Assembly: GCA_036946415.1 (NCBI GenBank)
Contig: JAQIJD010000001.1
Span: forward strand, 124,001-188,000
Direction: 5' to 3'
DNA: 64,000 bases
Origin: Sphingomonas_Q fennica_A
GTDB lineage: Bacteria > Pseudomonadota > Alphaproteobacteria > Sphingomonadales > Sphingomonadaceae
Shown one piece after another: positions 60,268-64,000 of the stretch (position 1 is its first letter; the number at the start of each line of letters is the position of its first letter). The position numbers and the translations under genes were made by a program. Under the pieces are notes generated by a model. It was not told where the DNA came from and did no database searches. It was given only the letters and a program-made list of their open reading frames with translations.

Positions 60268-61494
60268 ATGACCGAATATCGTTCCGATCTGCTCCGCTCG
60301 CTCGCCGAACGCGGCTATATCCATCAGGTGACGGACGGGGGGGCGCTGGATGCGCTCGCCAGCCGGCAGATCGTGCCCGGCTATATCGGCTTCGATCCCA
60401 CCGCCCCCTCGCTCCACGTCGGCAGCCTCGTCCAGATCATGATGCTGCGGCGGATGCAGCAGGCCGGGCACAAGCCGATCGTGCTGATGGGCGGCGGCAC
60501 CGGCAAGATCGGCGATCCGAGCTTCAAGGACGAGGCGCGCAAGCTCCTCACGCTCGATGCGCTGGCCGAGAACATCGCCTCGATCCGCACCGTGTTCGAG
60601 AAGTTCCTGACCTTCGGCGACGGGCCGACCGATGCGGTGATGCTGGACAATGCCGAGTGGCTGGACGCGCTGGAGTATATCCCCTTCCTGCGCGAGATCG
60701 GCCGCCATTTCTCGATCAACCGGATGCTGAGCTTCGATTCGGTGAAGCTCCGGCTCGATCGCGAACAATCGCTGTCGTTCCTCGAGTTCAATTACATGAT
60801 CCTCCAGGCCTATGATTTCCTGGAGCTGTCGCGCCGCGCCGGCTGCCGCTTGCAGATGGGCGGATCGGACCAGTGGGGCAATATCGTCAACGGGGTCGAG
60901 CTGGCGCGGCGGGCGGACGGGACGGAAGTGTTCGGGCTGACGACGCCGCTGCTGACGACCGCCGACGGCGCGAAGATGGGCAAGACGCTGTCGGGCGCGG
61001 TGTGGCTCAACGAGGCGTCGCTGCCGGCCTATGATTACTGGCAATATTGGCGGAACGTGGACGATCGCGACGTCGGCCGCTTCCTGCGCCTGTTCACCGA
61101 TCTGCCGCTTGACGAGATCGCCCGGCTGGAGGCGCTGGAGGGGGCCGAGATCAACGCCGCCAAGATCGCGCTGGCCGACGCCGCGACGACGCTGTGCCGC
61201 GGCGCCTATGCCGCCGACGCCGCCGCCGCGACGGCGCGCGCCACCTTCGGCGAGGGCGGCACCGGTGCCGACCTGCCGACGCTGGCGGTATCGGGCGGGC
61301 GGATGCCGGTCGTGCAGGCGCTGACGGCGCTCGGCTTCTGCCTCTCCAACGGCGAGGCGCGGCGCAAGATCGGCGAGGGCGCGGTCCGTCTCGACGATGT
61401 GGTAGTGCGCGACGAGCGGCACGAGATCGTGATCGAGGGGGCGGTGAAGATCAGCCTCGGCAAGAAGAAACACGGGCTGCTGACGGAGGGGTGA
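60268..61494 (+). CDS. tyrS: Tyrosyl-tRNA synthetase
   Basis: A 408-residue class I synthetase: HIGH-type motif HVGS at 50-53 (PTAPSLHVGSL), tyrosine site motif QMGGSDQWGNI, KMSKS-type motif KMGKT at 236-240, and an S4 RNA-binding domain at the C-terminus (LSNGEARRKIGEGAVRLDDV). It charges tRNA-Tyr. No upstream attenuator was seen. Confidence 0.96.
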   Translation: MTEYRSDLLRSLAERGYIHQVTDGGALDALASRQIVPGYIGFDPTAPSLHVGSLVQIMMLRRMQQAGHKPIVLMGGGTGKIGDPSFKDEARKLLTLDALAENIASIRTVFEKFLTFGDGPTDAVMLDNAEWLDALEYIPFLREIGRHFSINRMLSFDSVKLRLDREQSLSFLEFNYMILQAYDFLELSRRAGCRLQMGGSDQWGNIVNGVELARRADGTEVFGLTTPLLTTADGAKMGKTLSGAVWLNEASLPAYDYWQYWRNVDDRDVGRFLRLFTDLPLDEIARLEALEGAEINAAKIALADAATTLCRGAYAADAAAATARATFGEGGTGADLPTLAVSGGRMPVVQALTALGFCLSNGEARRKIGEGAVRLDDVVVRDERHEIVIEGAVKISLGKKKHGLLTEG

Positions 61495-61527
61495 GAAGGT
61501 CTCCTGCCAGCGCGCGGCGCGTGTGGA

Positions 61528-61552
61528 CCTCGACTTCGCTCGGTCCGAACGG
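61528..61552. repeat. REP-like repeat after tyrS
   Basis: CCTCGACTTCGCTCGG then TCCGAACGG, forward orientation of the family, between convergent tyrS and rplT. Confidence 0.6.
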
Positions 61553-61643
61553 CTGTCAGGGCATTCCGAGGGCTGACGGCGCCGCCCTCTACGCCCGGCT
61601 CGCTTTGTTCAGGACGAACGGATCGGCCATCCTGCCGCATCGA

Positions 61644-61681
61644 AACGAAAAGGGGCGCCCCCGTCGCCGGGAGCGCCCCTT
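61644..61681 (-). terminator. Rho-independent terminator of rpmI-rplT
   Basis: On the minus strand, 22 bases after the rplT stop, AAGGGGCGC and GCGCCCCTT form a 9-bp stem, followed by TTTTCGTTTCG. The stem plus T-rich tail is a typical intrinsic terminator. Confidence 0.8.
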
Positions 61682-61702
61682 GTCGCGAACCCTCGCTCCG
61701 CC

Positions 61703-62080
61703 TCAGGCGGCGACGCGGGCGCCTTCTGGCAGAGCGGCCTTGGCCTGCGCGATGATCGCGCTGAACGCCTCGCCCTCGTGCATGGCGATGTCGGCCAGCA
61801 CCTTGCGGTCCAGCTCGACGCCGGCCAGCTTCAGGCCGTGCATGAACACGCCGTAGGTCAGCCCCTCGGCGCGGACCGCGGCGTTGATGCGCTGGATCCA
61901 CAGCGCGCGGAACGAGCGCTTCTTAACCTTGCGGTCGCGATAGGCATATTGCCCGGCCTTCTCGACGGCCTGGCGGGCGATGCGGATCGTGTTCTTGCGA
62001 CGGCCGTAATAGCCCTTCGCCTGTTCCAGGATCCGGTTGTGCTTGGCGCGGGTGGTCGTTCCCCGCTTGACGCGTGCCAT
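61703..62080 (-). CDS. rplT: 50S ribosomal protein L20
   Basis: A 125-residue L20: ARVKRGTTTRAKHNRILEQAKGYYGRR at the basic N-terminal extension (seen as adjacent motifs), then FRALWIQRINAAVRAEGLTYG and LNRKVLADIA-like DRKVLADIAMHE. It is needed early in 50S assembly and in other bacteria represses its own operon. Follows rpmI by 14 bases; infC is not next to it. Confidence 0.97.
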   Translation of the reverse strand: MARVKRGTTTRAKHNRILEQAKGYYGRRKNTIRIARQAVEKAGQYAYRDRKVKKRSFRALWIQRINAAVRAEGLTYGVFMHGLKLAGVELDRKVLADIAMHEGEAFSAIIAQAKAALPEGARVAA

Positions 62081-62094
62081 TGTCCGCTACTCCC

Positions 62095-62298
62095 TTAATT
62101 GAGGCCGTAAGGCGCCCACAGCTTCACGCGGGCCGTATCGGCCTCGGCGAGAACGGTGGTGCCGCGGTTGGTGCGGATGTACTTCGCGTTGTGGCTGATG
62201 AGGCGGTGGCGCTTGCCGGCCACGCCATGCTTCACCTTGCCGGTGGCCGTGAGCTTGAAGCGCTTCTTCACGCCGCTCTTGGTCTTGAGCTTGGGCAT
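62095..62298 (-). CDS. rpmI: 50S ribosomal protein L35
   Basis: A 67-residue L35 beginning MPKLKTKSGVKKRFKLTATG, with the usual RHRLISHNAKYIRTNRGTT. The start at 62298 is the family start with GGAGAC upstream; the open frame continues 14 codons upstream without support. First gene of the pair with rplT. Confidence 0.96.
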   Translation of the reverse strand: MPKLKTKSGVKKRFKLTATGKVKHGVAGKRHRLISHNAKYIRTNRGTTVLAEADTARVKLWAPYGLN

Positions 62299-62458
62299 TT
62301 TCGTCTCCGTTGATCGAGCGACGCTTGGGGGAACGGCCACGGCAGCCCATACCGGCCGGGCAGTTCATCCTATCGCAGGAAGCGCCGGCCCTTAGAGGAT
62401 GCGGGGCGGCTTGGCAACCGCATCGGAACCGCAATGATCGCGAAGGGTTCCTCCGCCG

Positions 62459-64000
62459 ATGACCGATGCCGCGCGCACCGCCGGGGCCGCCCCCCGCCAG
62501 CCTACCCCGCGCAGCGGCCGCGATCCCGCGGCGACCGCCATCGCCGCCATCGTCGCCGTGCTCTCGACACTGATCGGGCTGCTGCTGGTCGCCTGGCTGA
62601 TCCTGTTCGTGACGCGCGGCCGCTTCCTGAAGGGCACGTTCGAGCGCTTCGCCAGCGCCGCGGCGGAACGCGACGTACGCGTGGCGGGCGATTTCCAATT
62701 CTATTTCGATCCGATCGACCTGAAGTTCGTGGCGGACGGCCTGTCAGTCTCGAACCCGCGCTGGGCGTCGCTGCCCGATTTCTTCGCCGCGCGGCATATC
62801 GAGACGCGGGTCAGGACGCTGCAACTGTTGTTCGGCCGCCGCCGCGCCGAATATCTGGTGCTGGAAGACGGCCGCGTCGATGCCGAATGGAGCGAGGACA
62901 GGCGCAACACCTGGACGTTCGGCGATCCCGACGCCAAGGGCGAGCCGTTCGAATGGCCGGTGATCGATCGCGCGCAGGTGACGGGCACGCGCGTCCGCTA
63001 TCGCGATCCGTCGCTGTTCCTGTCGACCGACATCGACGTCGGCACCGTCCGCTCGGCCGAGACGTCGATCGAGAACAACCGCATCGATTTTACCGGCACG
63101 GGCACGCTGCGCCGCAATCCGTTCACGATGCGCGGCGCGCTGACCTCGCCCAACAGCACGGTACGGTTCGGGCGGACCGGCCTGGTCCTCGCCGCGCGGT
63201 CCGGCGGCACGCGGCTCCAGCTTTCGGGCGTCCTGCCCGCCGCCACCCAGATCGAGAATGCTAATCTGCTGCTGAAGGTGCGGGGGCCGAACCTGCGCAC
63301 ATTGTTCGATTTCCTCGGCGTCGCGGTGCCCGATACGCGCGGCTATGCCTTTCGCTCGCACCTGATGAAGGTGGGCGGCGAATATCGCTTCACGCGGCTG
63401 GCCGGCAAGTTCGGCACGAGCGACCTGGGCGGGCGGATGACGATCTCGCTGCCCAACGACCGCCTGTACATCGACGGCGATCTCGCCAGCCGCCGGGTCG
63501 ACATTCTCGATATCGCGCCGTTCATCGGCTACGAACCCAACGCCATCGCCACGACCGGCGTGGCGGCGGCGGCGGGGGCGCAGATCGGCCATGTCCGCAT
63601 CCTGCCGGATGCGCCGCTCCGCGTCGATGCGATCAGCAATTTCGATGCGCATATCGACTATAAGGTGACGACGGTGCGCGCGCCGCACCTGCCCGTGTCG
63701 GACATCGCGCTGACCTTCGACCTGAAGGACCGGCTGATGAAGCTGTCGCCGCTGACGATGAATCTGTCCGGCGGCGCGCTCTCCTCCGACATTTCCATCG
63801 ACGCGCGGGTGCCCGCCGTCGTCACCGCCTACGACATCCGCCTGGCGCCGACGCCGATGGGCAAGCTGCTGGCGGGCTTCGGCGTCGAGGAGTCGGGCAC
63901 GACCGGGTCGATCGCCGCGCGCATCCAGATGAAGGGCACCGGCGATACGGTGCGCGAATCGCTCGCCAGTTCGGACGGGCGGATCGCGATCGTGCTGCCG
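62459..64000 (+). CDS. AsmA family protein, 3' end beyond the window
   Basis: Starts at ATG 62459 and is open to the last base (514 codons visible). An Ala/Pro-rich cytoplasmic start is followed by one membrane helix (IAAIVAVLSTLIGLLLVAWL, about residues 28-50) and an AsmA-type beta-rich periplasmic domain (FDPIDLKFVADGLSVSNP, GLVLAARSGGTRLQLSG, FKGTFE-like FLKGTFERF). AsmA-like proteins bridge the envelope in lipid transport. It is divergent from rpmI. No ribosome site is strong. Confidence 0.85.
   Translation, partial: MTDAARTAGAAPRQPTPRSGRDPAATAIAAIVAVLSTLIGLLLVAWLILFVTRGRFLKGTFERFASAAAERDVRVAGDFQFYFDPIDLKFVADGLSVSNPRWASLPDFFAARHIETRVRTLQLLFGRRRAEYLVLEDGRVDAEWSEDRRNTWTFGDPDAKGEPFEWPVIDRAQVTGTRVRYRDPSLFLSTDIDVGTVRSAETSIENNRIDFTGTGTLRRNPFTMRGALTSPNSTVRFGRTGLVLAARSGGTRLQLSGVLPAATQIENANLLLKVRGPNLRTLFDFLGVAVPDTRGYAFRSHLMKVGGEYRFTRLAGKFGTSDLGGRMTISLPNDRLYIDGDLASRRVDILDIAPFIGYEPNAIATTGVAAAAGAQIGHVRILPDAPLRVDAISNFDAHIDYKVTTVRAPHLPVSDIALTFDLKDRLMKLSPLTMNLSGGALSSDISIDARVPAVVTAYDIRLAPTPMGKLLAGFGVEESGTTGSIAARIQMKGTGDTVRESLASSDGRIAIVLP

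Overview
The window is 64 kb of high-GC DNA from an alphaproteobacterium, most likely a sphingomonad (Sphingomonas or a close relative). This placement is an inference from gene content: a MipZ-type division ATPase, a PgmG-type phosphomannomutase/phosphoglucomutase, a SUF operon led by an Rrf2 regulator, a deoxyhypusine-synthase-like polyamine enzyme beside an ornithine-decarboxylase-like enzyme, DUF3297 and SWIB small proteins, and many intergenic palindromes built around CTCGACTTCGCTCGG. No phage, CRISPR array, plasmid backbone or rRNA is visible. Most of the window is chromosomal housekeeping sequence with accessory patches.

Layout. 0-3 kb: end of an MFS transporter, an amidohydrolase and a substrate-binding-like protein, read as one transcript. 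3-8.3 kb: a beta-glucosidase remnant, a small unknown gene, then a chaperone-usher (sigma-type, SCPU-domain) fimbrial operon of pilin, chaperone, usher, pilin and a truncated pilin-like protein. 8.3-12.2 kb: DUF1206 membrane protein, a poxB plus FUSC-like pair, an AT-rich gap and tRNA-Ser(GGA). 12.2-16.8 kb: cyclophilin, SWIB protein, DUF3297, a chemoreceptor and a HAD phosphatase. 16.9-20.4 kb: an Mla-type lipid transport operon (permease, ATPase, MCE protein, lipoprotein). 20.8-26.4 kb: aminopeptidase N, an epimerase, an EamA exporter and threonine aldolase. 26.5-33 kb: the suf operon (rrf2, sufB, DUF559, sufC, sufD, sufS, MIP18-like, sufA), broken up by palindromic repeats. 33-36.5 kb: speY-like gene, decarboxylase, and a threonine-dehydratase-like enzyme. 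36.5-37.7 kb: an intact IS110-family element. 37.7-41.7 kb: subtilase autotransporter-like protease, pyrimidine 5'-nucleotidase, dapD. 41.7-45.9 kb: a palindrome array and a paoABC-like molybdenum oxidoreductase. 46-51 kb: Sel1 protein, mipZ (frameshifted), DnaJ-domain protein, pgmG, an MFS transporter and a frameshifted DedA gene. 51.3-51.8 kb: an internally deleted copy of the IS110 element. 52-64 kb: thrS, an NfrB-like glycosyltransferase with a membrane/barrel partner, a LysR regulator, an unknown protein, an OmpA-like protein, a VOC protein, a small secreted protein, tyrS, rplT-rpmI and the start of an AsmA-like gene.

The most interesting structure is in the repeats. A DUF559 (Vsr-like) nuclease gene sits between sufB and sufC, bounded by two inverted copies of a GC-rich palindrome (CCCCTCCCC/GGGGAGGGG plus a G-rich tail), and overlaps both neighbours' stop/start codons. 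The same palindrome recurs without the nuclease between sufD and sufS, after sufA and in an array after dapD. Separately, two copies of one IS110 element are present. One is intact. The other lost 587 bp of transposase sequence but kept both ends and the structured 5' region where a bridge RNA would be encoded. Both abut the CTCGACTTCGC repeat on their right, and that 5' region contains a 7-base complement of the repeat.

Two genes (mipZ and dedA) each carry an apparent one-base insertion in a homopolymer. This may be assembly error, so any claim of gene loss there should wait for read-level checks.
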